A stretch of DNA of 64,000 nt. Origin: Pedobacter nototheniae (GTDB lineage: Bacteria; Bacteroidota; Bacteroidia; Sphingobacteriales; Sphingobacteriaceae). This document shows positions 32,636 through 42,348 of the stretch, piece by piece. The position numbers and the translations under genes are program-made. Under the pieces are notes generated by a model that worked only from the letters and a program-made list of their open reading frames with translations, made no database searches and was not told the origin of the DNA. The stretch spans positions 124,001 to 188,000 of the forward strand of contig NZ_RQRS01000001.1 in the NCBI RefSeq assembly GCF_004335085.1. The letters are read 5' to 3'. Numbering within the stretch: position 1 is the first letter of the stretch; each line of letters opens with the position of its first letter.

Positions 32636-34530
32636 TGGAATCAAAGCTCTCAACTACTCATCTTCAGGAATTATTAATTAAGAAGTATTTTTATGTCGGT
32701 TGGACAACTGAATACTTGACTAAAACCGTACCAGATGCAACAGCATTACTAATAAATTCGATTCAGAATATTTCATTGGAAATTCTGAATTTTTATAACC
32801 TTTTCATTCTTAATGGAGATTATTGCCTTGAGTCTTATGTTAAATTTGATGAAGAATCTGAAAAACTAAAAGTATTCATTCAAGCAAGAATAATTGAGTT
32901 AAATGACTTGTTAACTCTTGATGTAACACTAGTCAGAAGAGGGCAAGTAGGTTTTTTAGAGAATGTCATTAGACCATTAGATAATATTATTGTTCCTGGG
33001 ATCACTTATCTTCTTAAGGACATTGAACGACAATTTTCCCTAACAAAAGACACAACTACTTTTAGAGTAGAAAAACAAAATAAAGATGTTTATAATTATA
33101 TAGTAGTAGGTAATACTGTAGAAATATTTAAGAGCAACCTTGCTATTGCTAATTTCGAACACTTCAATTATAGTTATACCGAGAATAATCTTATCAGCTT
33201 AATAGTAATACAAAAAAGGCTATTAGATTCTGGAATAAAGGAAACAGAGAATCCATTGCTAGCTCCATTACATGAGAAAGTTAACTTTCTTATAAAGAAA
33301 ATGGTTTATAGATTAAAATGCGATAAGAAAGATGAGTCGCTAGGTTTCTCTGTCGACCACTATAGTGTAATTCCAATAAATACTGATTCTTTTCCTGTCT
33401 CCCCACAGCTTCAAGATTGGATTGAAATTATAGATATTCATTATGATTTAGCTCCTGGGTTCCTACATCTTCAGAGGAAGCGAGTGGAAAGTTTTGATGA
33501 TTCGAACAATGAAGGTGATTACATATATTACCATGCATTAGCAAAGACGTATAAAGATGACTCTGCTAGTGTGGAGCAATTGAAAAATTTACGAACAGAG
33601 TTTTCGAAAGCAAAACTTGACGTGCCTAAGATTTTCAATAAGTTTGCCTTGCAAATAACAAGCAACTATTTATATAATAATCAGATCTCTCTCGCAACGG
33701 AACAAGCTAAAATAGAAAAGGCAACTTTTAGAGATGAGATATCTGACGATGTACGTGAGTTGCAGAATTTTCAAAATAAAACGTTTGTACATAATTTCTT
33801 TCCTTGGGAAAAAATCTGTTTGATTTTGGCCAACAAAATTGAAAAACTTTCGGACGATCTACTCAACAATACGAATTTTGAATTATTTAAAATTTTGCTT
33901 GAACAATATAGTAGTGTGTTAGGAAAATTCGAATATTGCTTCAAATGGTCTAAAGGTAAAAATTTTGTGCATTTTCAATTACCATTTGAACAGTGTAAAT
34001 CTGAGGTGAAAATTAATGTTCCAGGCTATGGAGAGCATAGGCTGTTTTTCTTTACTTCATTTGTGATCCCGCTAGATTATGTTAGTGAAGAACAAAAGCT
34101 CAATACAATGAAGCTTAACAAAATTAAATTTGACACTCTTTTAAATTCCTACGGAAAGTTAGCCGTTGTTGTTGATAATATAAATAAAACCGCTGATAAA
34201 GTAAGGAATACAGAACGACGTTCAATTGAAATATTAGCGATTTTCTCGGCAATATCTCTCTTTTCAGTTGGAACGATTCAGCTCTTAACCAACGTTGTTA
34301 TTGGGACCGATCCAATGTTGTTCTATAGAATGATAATTTCTTATGGTTACTGCCTTATTCTATTTGCTATTGTGATTTGGGTAATGACTAGGGAAAACGT
34401 TGGTAAGGTCGGAGCTTATCATTTTGTCCTTTTAGGCATAATAGCTATCACAGCAATTTTAGTAATATTCGCATTTTATAATTATGACCTCGTCGCAGTT
34501 GTAATGGAAAAAGCAAAGATTGAAAAGTAA
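32635..34530 (+). CDS. Large protein with C-terminal membrane domain, putative toxin/effector of the Panacea-like pair
   Basis: 631 residues. The first ~520 are soluble, helical and unrecognised. Three C-terminal transmembrane segments follow (EILAIFSAISLFSVGTIQLL; MIISYGYCLILFAIVIWVM; FVLLGIIAITAILVIFAFYN). It is translationally coupled to the Panacea-like gene and lies next to the attachment scar, the usual place for phage cargo. It may be a membrane-damaging abortive-infection effector whose soluble part senses infection. I know no family with this layout. Confidence 0.55.
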   Translation: MESKLSTTHLQELLIKKYFYVGWTTEYLTKTVPDATALLINSIQNISLEILNFYNLFILNGDYCLESYVKFDEESEKLKVFIQARIIELNDLLTLDVTLVRRGQVGFLENVIRPLDNIIVPGITYLLKDIERQFSLTKDTTTFRVEKQNKDVYNYIVVGNTVEIFKSNLAIANFEHFNYSYTENNLISLIVIQKRLLDSGIKETENPLLAPLHEKVNFLIKKMVYRLKCDKKDESLGFSVDHYSVIPINTDSFPVSPQLQDWIEIIDIHYDLAPGFLHLQRKRVESFDDSNNEGDYIYYHALAKTYKDDSASVEQLKNLRTEFSKAKLDVPKIFNKFALQITSNYLYNNQISLATEQAKIEKATFRDEISDDVRELQNFQNKTFVHNFFPWEKICLILANKIEKLSDDLLNNTNFELFKILLEQYSSVLGKFEYCFKWSKGKNFVHFQLPFEQCKSEVKINVPGYGEHRLFFFTSFVIPLDYVSEEQKLNTMKLNKIKFDTLLNSYGKLAVVVDNINKTADKVRNTERRSIEILAIFSAISLFSVGTIQLLTNVVIGTDPMLFYRMIISYGYCLILFAIVIWVMTRENVGKVGAYHFVLLGIIAITAILVIFAFYNYDLVAVVMEKAKIEK

Positions 34531-34633
34531 TAAAAGGCATATAAATATGTGTTTTCGTTACAAATGTTTTACAACTATAGTTTTCCGAATCTTGTATTTG
34601 CTTGTAATAAAGTTATTTGTGTTGTAGTACATA

Positions 34634-34680
34634 CTTCGCTGGCAGTGAAGAGGTGATCGGTTCGAATCCGATATTCTCCA
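34634..34680 (+). tRNA. 3' half of tRNA-Ala(GGC): attachment-site scar, not an intact tRNA
   Basis: Anticodon arm CTTCG-CTGGCAG-TGAAG (34634-34650, anticodon GGC at 34641-34643), variable loop, T arm ATCGG-TTCGAAT-CCGAT (34656-34672) and acceptor strand ATTCTCC plus A are all present. The 5' acceptor strand and D arm are absent from the upstream DNA. A 3'-terminal half followed by the gene's own terminator is what integration into a tRNA gene leaves at one end. The intact copy would be left of the window. Confidence 0.75.
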
Positions 34681-34685
34681 CCCTT

Positions 34686-34722
34686 AAAGGACAAAATACC
34701 GGACGTATTTTGTCCTTTTTTT
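34686..34722 (+). terminator. Strong intrinsic terminator after the tRNA fragment
   Basis: AAAGGACAAAATAC (34686-34699) pairs perfectly with GTATTTTGTCCTTT (34705-34718) around CGGAC and runs into a T tract. It is probably the original tRNA-Ala terminator and marks native chromosome to the right. Confidence 0.85.
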
Positions 34723-35268
34723 GTGGTCATATTTTTTTAATCAGGTATTATAGCTCTTTAAAAGAGTTGTTGTAGGATATGCTACCTATACATGTTATTG
34801 ATTAGATGCTCAATAATTTTGTTTGACGGACTTGAAATTTGGCCATATTGATGCAGACGATTAATTTATTTTGTGAAGTTCTTTTTTTTGAAGATATTGT
34901 GGGGTAAATAAAAACAAATTATGCACTCATATATTAATGCCTCAAATCCCTCCTTTTTTATAGATTTTTCTGAAGCTAGAAATAGACTCACTTACTAATT
35001 TCTGAATTAGTTTTAACATTTCTACTAAGGAAGTTGCTTGTCCAACTAAATCCAATTTTTGATGAATAAAAACAAAATTACATCAGTTGAGGAAAGACGG
35101 TTGTGTTAAACCATAATTAGAATGATAAATGTTGATATGTAACTTTTACAAAAAGGATTTTTGGATAGAAAAGGCCACAGTATAATTAGAAAACAAATGA
35201 AAACTAGGGAATATGCTTTTTTAGCTAAAAAATTCTCAACAGTAATAGAATAAACAAATAATAAACCT
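34723..35268. other. Intergenic stretch before the secretion locus
   Basis: AT-rich, without a convincing gene. It must hold the promoter for the pseudopilin operon that starts at 35269. I could not pick out unambiguous -33/-7 boxes. Confidence 0.5.
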
Positions 35269-35685
35269 ATGAATAGTGTATTAAGAAAGAAGTTAAAAGC
35301 ATACACACTAACTGAAATTTTGGTGGTTTTAGTGATAATAGGGATTTTGGTGCTTTTGGCGCTCCCCAATCTAATGCCTTTAATTACAAAAGCTAAAACT
35401 ACTGAGGCTAAATTGCAACTTGAGCATTTATCTAAATTAGAGCAATCTTATTTTTATGAGCATTCTAAGTATACAACTGATATGAATGAACTTGGCTTTA
35501 TTCAGGAGAAACTTTCTTCTGACGGAAAAGATGGAAAAGCGAATTATAAAATCGAAGTAGTTTCAGCAACAAATAATACTTTTACGGCTAAAGCTACGGC
35601 GGTTTCAGATTTTAATGGAAACGGAGTTTTCAATGTTTGGCAAATAGATCAAGACAAAAATTTAAAAGAAATTACTCCCGATTAA
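35269..35685 (+). CDS. Major pseudopilin, GspG-like
   Basis: 138 residues. The class III signal is short and basic (MNSVLRKKLKA), followed by YTLTEILVVLVIIGILVLLA with the Glu at +5 of the mature protein. Cleavage is expected between Ala11 and Tyr12; Ala instead of Gly at -1 is unusual. The C-terminal part has FNGNGVFNVWQIDQD, similar to the Ca-binding/conserved end of GspG. First gene of the locus; its stop overlaps the ATG of the peptidase gene. Confidence 0.82.
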   Translation: MNSVLRKKLKAYTLTEILVVLVIIGILVLLALPNLMPLITKAKTTEAKLQLEHLSKLEQSYFYEHSKYTTDMNELGFIQEKLSSDGKDGKANYKIEVVSATNNTFTAKATAVSDFNGNGVFNVWQIDQDKNLKEITPD

Positions 35686-36197
35686 TGTTGTTTTTAAAAA
35701 TATCAATTATCCTGGTTTTAGCTTTCATTTCTTTTCAAGATTTTAAAGATAGAGCTGTTTATTGGTTTCTTTTTCCAATATTAATAGTCCTTTTCATTTC
35801 GGAAAAGATAGCGCTCCTTAACTATCGTATAGTTTTTACTGACGCTTTTATATTAACAGGTTTTTTGCTTGTTCAACTTTTTTTTCTTTGGCTCTATTTC
35901 ACCATTAAAGCAAAACGAGCGGTTAACATCACAAATGATCTTTTAGGATGGGGAGATATTCTATTTTTATTTGTAACCTGCTTTTATTTTTCTCCCGTTA
36001 GTTATATTGCTTTTTATATTCTTACTTTAATCATCTCTATTTTCTTCGCATTTTTATGTAGGTTTATATATAAAAATGTTGAAGTAACCATCCCACTTGC
36101 CGGCATACAATCATTGCTTTTAATCGTCATTTTATTAACTGGAGGCTTACTAAAGCTAAACTTTCAATTTGATGAATGGATTAAGTATTTAATTTAA
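35685..36197 (+). CDS. Prepilin peptidase, A24 family (GspO/PilD-like, short form)
   Basis: 170 residues from the ATG at 35685, overlapping the pilin stop (TAATG). It is a polytopic membrane protein. The two catalytic aspartates of GxGD proteases are Asp19 (FQDFKDRAVYW) and Asp91 in LGWGDILFL. It lacks the N-terminal methyltransferase/Cys domain of PilD, as in TadV/FlaK-like short forms. It would process the four pilin-like proteins of this locus. Confidence 0.82.
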   Translation: MLFLKISIILVLAFISFQDFKDRAVYWFLFPILIVLFISEKIALLNYRIVFTDAFILTGFLLVQLFFLWLYFTIKAKRAVNITNDLLGWGDILFLFVTCFYFSPVSYIAFYILTLIISIFFAFLCRFIYKNVEVTIPLAGIQSLLLIVILLTGGLLKLNFQFDEWIKYLI

Positions 36198-36225
36198 ATT
36201 AAAGAAGAAATAACTAATAGAGGGG

Positions 36226-37656
36226 ATGGAAATTAAGTCTAAAATAGAACCGGAAATTATTCACATGGTAAGCAAAGACTTGGCTTGGAGTTATCATGTT
36301 GTACCTTTTAATGCGGATTCGGAATCTTTAAGCTTCTATTGTGTTGAAGATAAAGAAAAAGAGCTGTTTGATGAACTTGAAATTATTTTTGGAAAAAAAA
36401 TAATTCTTGAAGGTTTGCCATTGCAAGATGTAGAACGGCTTCTATCCATTCATTATTATTCAGAAAATAGTAAAGTTAAAAATAATACACAGGCAGAAGT
36501 TATTGCCGCAAATGATGATTTTTTATCCCAGTTAATTGCAGAAGCAAGGCAACTTAAAAGTAGTGATATACATATCGAATCTTATGAAAATAAGTGTCGT
36601 GTAAGGGTTAGGATAGATGGGATGATGGTAGAACGTTATCAAATTAGAAAGGAAGATTACCCTGCATTAATTAACAAAATTAAAATCATGGCTAATCTGG
36701 ATATCGCTGAGAAACGTTTACCTCAGGATGGCAGGATTAATTATAAAGCAGCAGGCTTATCATCTTTTGATATAAGAGTTTCAGTATTGCCAACTTTACA
36801 TGGCGAAAAAATAGTACTCCGTTTGCTTAATAATAGCAGCACCGATATAGATTTGAATACATTGGGGTTATCCAAAACGGATATGGAACATTATATGCAG
36901 GGCGTTCAGCGGCCAAATGGAATCATATTGATAAGTGGGCCAACAGGTTCAGGAAAAACAACAACTCTCTATGCCACTTTAAAATTATTAAATAAATCTA
37001 CTCGTAATATTTTAACGATTGAAGATCCGATTGAATATACATTAGAAGGTATAAACCAAGTGCAATTAAAGGAAAGTATAGGCCTGGGCTTTGCTTCAGC
37101 ATTGCGTACTTTTTTAAGACAAGATCCTGATGTAATCATGGTAGGAGAGATTCGTGATCCTGAAACGGCAAATATGGCAATTAGGGCTGCCCTTACTGGG
37201 CACCTTGTACTTTCAACAATCCATACCAACTCTGCTTGGGGTACAGTTTCCAGGTTAATGGATATGGGAATACCCGGGTTCTTAGTTGCCAATACTTTAA
37301 ACACAACTGTTGCACAGAGGTTATTACGTTTATTGTGCCCCAATTGCAAGGAAGAAGTAGATTTTGATTCAGCAAGTTATCCCAAGCAATTTAAGCCTCC
37401 TTTTACTGTATCTAAGCATCACATTGCGAAAGGTTGCACGGAATGTTTTTTTACCGGCTACAAAGGACGAAAAGCTGTATATGAAGTTATACCCGTTGAT
37501 GCAGAACTTGCTTTTGAAATTAAACAGGGCAATATGTCTGTAGAAACACAACTAAAATCAAGAAACATTAAAACACTTTCAGAAAACGCATTTAATCTTT
37601 TTATGATGGGTGAAACCACATTAGAAGAAATATTTCCATTATTGTTATCTATCTAA
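36226..37656 (+). CDS. GspE/PilB-type assembly ATPase
   Basis: 476 residues. Walker A is GPTGSGKT at 238-245. The Asp and His boxes follow (LTIEDPIEYTLEG; ALTGHLVLSTIHTN), and Walker B lies in DPDVIMVGEIRDPE. The C-terminal zinc site has Cys371/Cys374 and Cys404/Cys407, as in GspE/PilB but not PilT. It powers pseudopilus assembly from the cytoplasm. Its stop is immediately followed by the secretin ATG. Confidence 0.92.
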   Translation: MEIKSKIEPEIIHMVSKDLAWSYHVVPFNADSESLSFYCVEDKEKELFDELEIIFGKKIILEGLPLQDVERLLSIHYYSENSKVKNNTQAEVIAANDDFLSQLIAEARQLKSSDIHIESYENKCRVRVRIDGMMVERYQIRKEDYPALINKIKIMANLDIAEKRLPQDGRINYKAAGLSSFDIRVSVLPTLHGEKIVLRLLNNSSTDIDLNTLGLSKTDMEHYMQGVQRPNGIILISGPTGSGKTTTLYATLKLLNKSTRNILTIEDPIEYTLEGINQVQLKESIGLGFASALRTFLRQDPDVIMVGEIRDPETANMAIRAALTGHLVLSTIHTNSAWGTVSRLMDMGIPGFLVANTLNTTVAQRLLRLLCPNCKEEVDFDSASYPKQFKPPFTVSKHHIAKGCTECFFTGYKGRKAVYEVIPVDAELAFEIKQGNMSVETQLKSRNIKTLSENAFNLFMMGETTLEEIFPLLLSI

Positions 37657-39615
37657 ATGAAAAATAGAATTGCCATTTTATTCGCCGCACTCCTTTGTAT
37701 ATTTATTGTTCAGGTTAATTCTGCATTTGCTCAATATCCAAATAGCGCAGAACGATTGAAAGTAATTGAGGAAAGATTAAGGAATCTTTCTGTAATGGTT
37801 CCAGGACTAAACCAAAAAGTAGAATTATCCATGGCTGGAGCTTCTGCTCAAGAATTTTTAAGAGCATTGGCCCAATCGAGTAATCTAAATATTAATGTAG
37901 ATCCACTGATTAACTTTAAAGTTTATTCAAATTTTAAAGGCGAAACAGCACTAAATGTGCTTCTATTTATTTCTAAAGAATACGATTTGGATATAAATTT
38001 AATTGGGTCTATAATGTCTATTACAAAAGCTATTTCTCCGCGAGCCCCAGTGCCAGTGAAAGATATTAAAGTTAATTATATATCTGCTTCTGATAATTTA
38101 GGATTCGAATTAAATGGAGATTCTCTAAGCTTGGTAGCAAAAAAAATAAGTCAACTTTCGCAAAAGAATGTTGTTGTTCCAGTTGCATTACTTGGAAAGA
38201 AAGTGACTGCCTTTATTGCTGCAGCTCCTTTTGAATCAGCATTAGAAAAATTAGCATTCGCCAATGAGCTTAAACTAAATAAGACGAATGATAATGTCTA
38301 TATTTTTCAACCTTTAGAAGAAGGAGAAGAACTTTATATTAATGGTGAAAATACAACTGCTGTAAAAAGATCTAACAAACTAATGGGTGCCTCTGGTGGA
38401 TCATCTGTCGGGCAATCGGGAGGTTTTAATATTAGCAGTAGTAGAGATTCTAAAGGGAATAAAAGTATTAATGTTGATGCATTAAATACCCCAATTATTG
38501 ACCTGATTAAGTCAGCATCAATAGAGGCTGGTGTTAATTATTTCATTTATTCTGATATTAGGGGCGCTGTAACTACTCATTTAAAAAGCATTACATACGA
38601 TAGTTTTTTAACTGCATTATTTCAAGGATCAGACTTTACTTATAAGAAAGATAACGATGTTTATTTGATAGGAGATAGAAGGCTGGAAGGTTTGCGAGCC
38701 AATAGAATTGTTAAACTTCAGCACAGATCTATTGATACCGTTCAGGTAATGATCCCTTCTGAATGGAAAAAAGGTATTGAGATTAAAGAATTTCGTGAGC
38801 AAAACACGTTGCTTCTCTCAGGCTCAGCTCCACAAATAGAGGAAATAGAAAATTATATTCGTCAAATAGATAAAGTAATTCCAATGATTATGATTGAAGT
38901 TACTTTGGTGGATATTAGAAAAGGTAAAAGTGTTAAAACTGGGATAACAGCAGGAGTTTCTGATACCATTAAAACTGGCGGAACAATACTACCAGGAATT
39001 GATTATACATTTGGTTCTGGGTCTATTAACCGTTTATTATCTAAGCTTGGAAGTAACAATTCCATCAATTTAGGTAGAGTTACACCTAATTTTTATGTTA
39101 AACTTAATGCATTAGAAAATAATAGCAATGTAGAAATTAGGTCTGTCCCGAAATTGGCAACCTTAAACGGTCATAAAGCAAATTTAAGTATCGGAAGTTC
39201 CAGATATTATAGTCAGCGAACGCAAAATGTTATTCCCTCATTGAATGCGCAAACTGTAGTTACAGAGCAATTTACGGAAGTTAATGCAAATCTTGAAATT
39301 GAGATCAAACCTATTGTGTCAGGCGATGACCAGGTGACATTGAATATTGGGGTTAATATCTCTGATTTTATTGGAAACCCACCAGCTAATTCACCGCCAC
39401 CAAAATCTACAAGTAAGTTTACCTCCATTATTCGGGCTAAAAACGAAGATATGATTGTGCTAGGAGGCTTGGAACGCACTGAAAGTAGTGAATCCGGATC
39501 TGGCGTACCAATACTATCCAGAATCCCAATTTTGAAATGGTTATTTAGTAGTCGCGAAAAATCTAATAACAAAGTAGTAACACTCGTATTTATCAAACCA
39601 ATAATTATGTATTAG
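37657..39615 (+). CDS. GspD/PilQ-type secretin
   Basis: 652 residues. Sec signal peptide (FAALLCIFIVQVNSAFAQ), N-terminal STN/N0-like region (SMAGASAQEFLRALAQSSNL), repeated N domains, then the secretin core with MIMIEVTLVDIRKG, ENNSNVEIRSVPKLATLNG, and the terminal LGGLERTESSESGSGVPILS. It forms the outer-membrane channel. It directly follows gspE and is followed by the PilM/N-like gene after 1 nt. Confidence 0.9.
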   Translation: MKNRIAILFAALLCIFIVQVNSAFAQYPNSAERLKVIEERLRNLSVMVPGLNQKVELSMAGASAQEFLRALAQSSNLNINVDPLINFKVYSNFKGETALNVLLFISKEYDLDINLIGSIMSITKAISPRAPVPVKDIKVNYISASDNLGFELNGDSLSLVAKKISQLSQKNVVVPVALLGKKVTAFIAAAPFESALEKLAFANELKLNKTNDNVYIFQPLEEGEELYINGENTTAVKRSNKLMGASGGSSVGQSGGFNISSSRDSKGNKSINVDALNTPIIDLIKSASIEAGVNYFIYSDIRGAVTTHLKSITYDSFLTALFQGSDFTYKKDNDVYLIGDRRLEGLRANRIVKLQHRSIDTVQVMIPSEWKKGIEIKEFREQNTLLLSGSAPQIEEIENYIRQIDKVIPMIMIEVTLVDIRKGKSVKTGITAGVSDTIKTGGTILPGIDYTFGSGSINRLLSKLGSNNSINLGRVTPNFYVKLNALENNSNVEIRSVPKLATLNGHKANLSIGSSRYYSQRTQNVIPSLNAQTVVTEQFTEVNANLEIEIKPIVSGDDQVTLNIGVNISDFIGNPPANSPPPKSTSKFTSIIRAKNEDMIVLGGLERTESSESGSGVPILSRIPILKWLFSSREKSNNKVVTLVFIKPIIMY

Positions 39616-39616
39616 T

Positions 39617-40810
39617 ATGGTATCTGCGATAACAAATAACTGTATTGGGGTAGAACTTAAACTGATTTCAGAAGGAGAATACAGTTGCAGATTTTGCTTA
39701 GTAAACAGGTTACAAAACAGCTTGGATATTAGTTCGAAAAAAATTGTTAAAGGATCCTTAGCCACAGTTATAGAATCTTTACCAAAAAATTTCCCCATCG
39801 CCTTATGTTTAACTGGGAAGGGGTTGTTAAATAAAATAATAAATGAAGATGGTATCCAAGATGACGAAAATAGTTTAAAAACTGCATTTCCAGGTATTGA
39901 TTCAAAAGTATTTTACAAACAGATCTACCAGGAAAGTGCCTTGAAATTTTTTAGTATTGTTAGGCATTCTGTAGTCGATCCATTATTAGAAACATTTGAA
40001 AGGGCAGGTATAAAAATACTACAGCTTACACTCGGTCCCGTTGTAACTATTCAAATATGGAAGCAATTGAATATATATGGCCAAGAAATACGTTTTGATG
40101 GGCACTTGTTTATCTTATCCGACGAGAAAAAATTATCTGCTTATCAATACATTCCAAATAATAAAAATGAATTTTCAATTAAATTAGGACAAGAGTCAAT
40201 AGAAGAAGAATATATTGTTGCTTACGCTACAGCTTTTCAATTGATTTTACATAATCAGGTTGATGTAATAGAGGCAAATGTTAATAAAATTAAGAAAGAC
40301 TTTACGAAGCAGATTGAAAACTTTCGTCTAAAAAAGCAAGGTTTGGCTTTTATATTTTCTCTTTTTATTCTTCTACTATTAAGTTTTGGCATTTTTTCTT
40401 ACTATAACACAGATAACGAACGGTTAAGCAAGTTAGTTGGGAGTAATATAACTTTTAAGGACAACGTTGAACAGCTTAATCAGCAAATTTCTGAAAATGA
40501 GGTTTTATTAAAAAAAATTGGCTGGAATGGAGGATATAATTATGGCTTTTTACTGAACGAATTGGGTAAAAGCATGCCTAAACAGTTGGTTTTAACTACT
40601 ATTTCAATGAATGATTTTAAAACCGATGAAGAAAAATCAGCTTTGCAAACCAACATTAAAATTATGGGTAGCACAGATAATTTATCTGCCGTAAACAACT
40701 GGATTTTTTTATTGAAAGAAAAAAGCTGGATAAAATCAATTAAACTTTTGAAATACAATCAGCAGGAAGATAGTGATCTTTATCAATTTGATATATTATT
40801 AACGTATTAG
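39617..40810 (+). CDS. PilM/PilN- or GspL-like inner-membrane assembly protein
   Basis: 397 residues. A cytoplasmic N-terminal ~240 residues resembles the PilM/GspL actin-like domain in layout. One transmembrane helix follows (GLAFIFSLFILLLLSFGIFS), then a coiled coil (LNQQISENEVLL) and a periplasmic ferredoxin-like domain (NELGKSMPKQLVLTTISMN, the typical PilN opening). It therefore looks like PilM and PilN joined in one chain, as in GspL. It would link the ATPase to the periplasmic part. Confidence 0.72.
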   Translation: MVSAITNNCIGVELKLISEGEYSCRFCLVNRLQNSLDISSKKIVKGSLATVIESLPKNFPIALCLTGKGLLNKIINEDGIQDDENSLKTAFPGIDSKVFYKQIYQESALKFFSIVRHSVVDPLLETFERAGIKILQLTLGPVVTIQIWKQLNIYGQEIRFDGHLFILSDEKKLSAYQYIPNNKNEFSIKLGQESIEEEYIVAYATAFQLILHNQVDVIEANVNKIKKDFTKQIENFRLKKQGLAFIFSLFILLLLSFGIFSYYNTDNERLSKLVGSNITFKDNVEQLNQQISENEVLLKKIGWNGGYNYGFLLNELGKSMPKQLVLTTISMNDFKTDEEKSALQTNIKIMGSTDNLSAVNNWIFLLKEKSWIKSIKLLKYNQQEDSDLYQFDILLTY

Positions 40811-40811
40811 G

Positions 40812-41363
40812 ATGTTTGATAAACTTGATTATAGAAAGAAACAGATAGCACTTGCCTTTTCAGTTTTGCTATTACTTTATATTGCTTATCAATGCTCATT
40901 TAAAAATGCATTAGAGGCTTTTAGATTAAATAAGCAGCTAAGTAAAGAAAATATAAGTGCTTTAAGTGGAGAAGCAGGACAGCCCCAACTGGAAAGAAAA
41001 AGTGAGTTTTATTTAAAAGTTGTTAAAAGCTATAAAGTTAAAGGTGAAGACCATGAAAATTATCTCTGGCAGAGCCTTTCAGGAATGGCAATGGCTTGTC
41101 AGGTAAAGATTAGTTTTAACCAGGATACTCAAGCTAAGCAAGATACAACTGCCAATGTAGTATTGAAAAAGGTATTCTCTAATGAATTTAGTTTTACGGG
41201 GAACTATTTCAATCTAGTTAGATTGGCTGATACTTTAAGTAAAAGTACTGGGATTGGTAAAATTGCAAAACTTAAAATACACTTGAAAAAAAGTGATGGA
41301 ACTACTGCCAATAAAAATCAACCACTTATAATGGATTTAGCTTTGAAAGGCTTAATACAATAA
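40812..41363 (+). CDS. PilO/GspM-like protein
   Basis: 183 residues: a short cytoplasmic start, one transmembrane segment (IALAFSVLLLLYIAYQC), then a periplasmic part with a beta-alpha-beta fold and the conserved ending KGLIQ. It starts 1 nt after the PilM/N-like gene. Sequence similarity to PilO is weak; position and architecture carry the call. Confidence 0.65.
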   Translation: MFDKLDYRKKQIALAFSVLLLLYIAYQCSFKNALEAFRLNKQLSKENISALSGEAGQPQLERKSEFYLKVVKSYKVKGEDHENYLWQSLSGMAMACQVKISFNQDTQAKQDTTANVVLKKVFSNEFSFTGNYFNLVRLADTLSKSTGIGKIAKLKIHLKKSDGTTANKNQPLIMDLALKGLIQ

Positions 41364-41407
41364 TTTGAAAAGTTATTACCTATCTAAATAAATAATTACA
41401 TGCATTT

Positions 41408-42346
41408 ATGAAAAAATACCTCTTTTTAATCATTTTAAGTTCTTTCTTACTTTCTTGTAAAGAATTTATTGAACCGAGTCTTGAGCATCAAACAATTTCC
41501 CTGCTCGCTCCTCAAGATAAATTGGAAAGTAACAGTTATAACCAGATTTTTTGGTGGAATTTACATGAGGATGCTCTTAAATATCGTTTACAAATTGTTT
41601 CTCCAAAATTTGATGGCATTCAAAAACTTATATTGGATACACTTATTAAAAAGGATAAGTTTGCCTATACATTAGATCCTGGCATATATGAGTGGAGAGT
41701 ACGTGCAGAAAACGGAAGTAGTCATACAGAATATGTATCCCGCTCTTTAACAATTTATTATGCTGCTTTAAAAGATCAGGAACTACAGGTAAGCAAGCCA
41801 GCAAATGATTTATATACAAATAGCCCAACTTTGCCATTTGAATGGCTTAAACTATTTGGAGCAACTAGATATAGAATCCAAATTGACAATAACAATTTTG
41901 CTGATGAAAATAATCTGGTATTAAATGCAACTACTGATAATCTTCTATATAATTACACACAGATTAAAGATGGTAAATTTCAAGCGAGAGTAAGGGCCGA
42001 AAATGCGACAGAAAACTCGAAATGGTCTACGGTTAAATCATTTACCTATGATACAAGTCCACCAGCAAAAGTTACACTTTCAGCTCCAGCCAACGGTCAA
42101 ACAGTTTCCAAACCTGTTAAATTAACATGGATAGCCATAACCGATGCTGTAAAATATGAGGTAACTGCTTACAAAGACAATTCTACAATAGTATTTAGTA
42201 AAAGCTTTCCTGTTATAGTAAATACAAACAGTTATACATTTAATGAAGGCGTAAGTGGAGATAAAATAAGCTGGTCAGTAAAGGCTATAGATCAAGCAGG
42301 GAATATTGGAGCGGTAAGCGATTTATTTAGTTTTACGATTCAATAA
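41408..42346 (+). CDS. Lipoprotein with three FN3-like domains
   Basis: 312 residues. The lipobox is LLSCK (Cys17). Three fibronectin type III-like repeats each open with LxAP/SxPA and have W and Y core residues (IFWWNLHEDALKYRLQIV; LPFEWLKLFGATRYRIQI; LTWIAITDAVKYEV). It probably sits on the outer-membrane or periplasmic face near the secretin and may act as a pilotin-like or scaffold component, an inference from its place in the locus. Confidence 0.65.
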   Translation: MKKYLFLIILSSFLLSCKEFIEPSLEHQTISLLAPQDKLESNSYNQIFWWNLHEDALKYRLQIVSPKFDGIQKLILDTLIKKDKFAYTLDPGIYEWRVRAENGSSHTEYVSRSLTIYYAALKDQELQVSKPANDLYTNSPTLPFEWLKLFGATRYRIQIDNNNFADENNLVLNATTDNLLYNYTQIKDGKFQARVRAENATENSKWSTVKSFTYDTSPPAKVTLSAPANGQTVSKPVKLTWIAITDAVKYEVTAYKDNSTIVFSKSFPVIVNTNSYTFNEGVSGDKISWSVKAIDQAGNIGAVSDLFSFTIQ

Positions 42347-42348
42347 AA

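Noticed and set aside
34634-34680. Complete tRNA-Ala gene
   Set aside because: The 5' acceptor strand and D arm are missing. The upstream sequence does not pair with ATTCTCC.
36969-37349. Minus-strand open frame of 126 codons inside gspE
   Set aside because: Shadow of the strongly conserved GspE ATPase core on the other strand.
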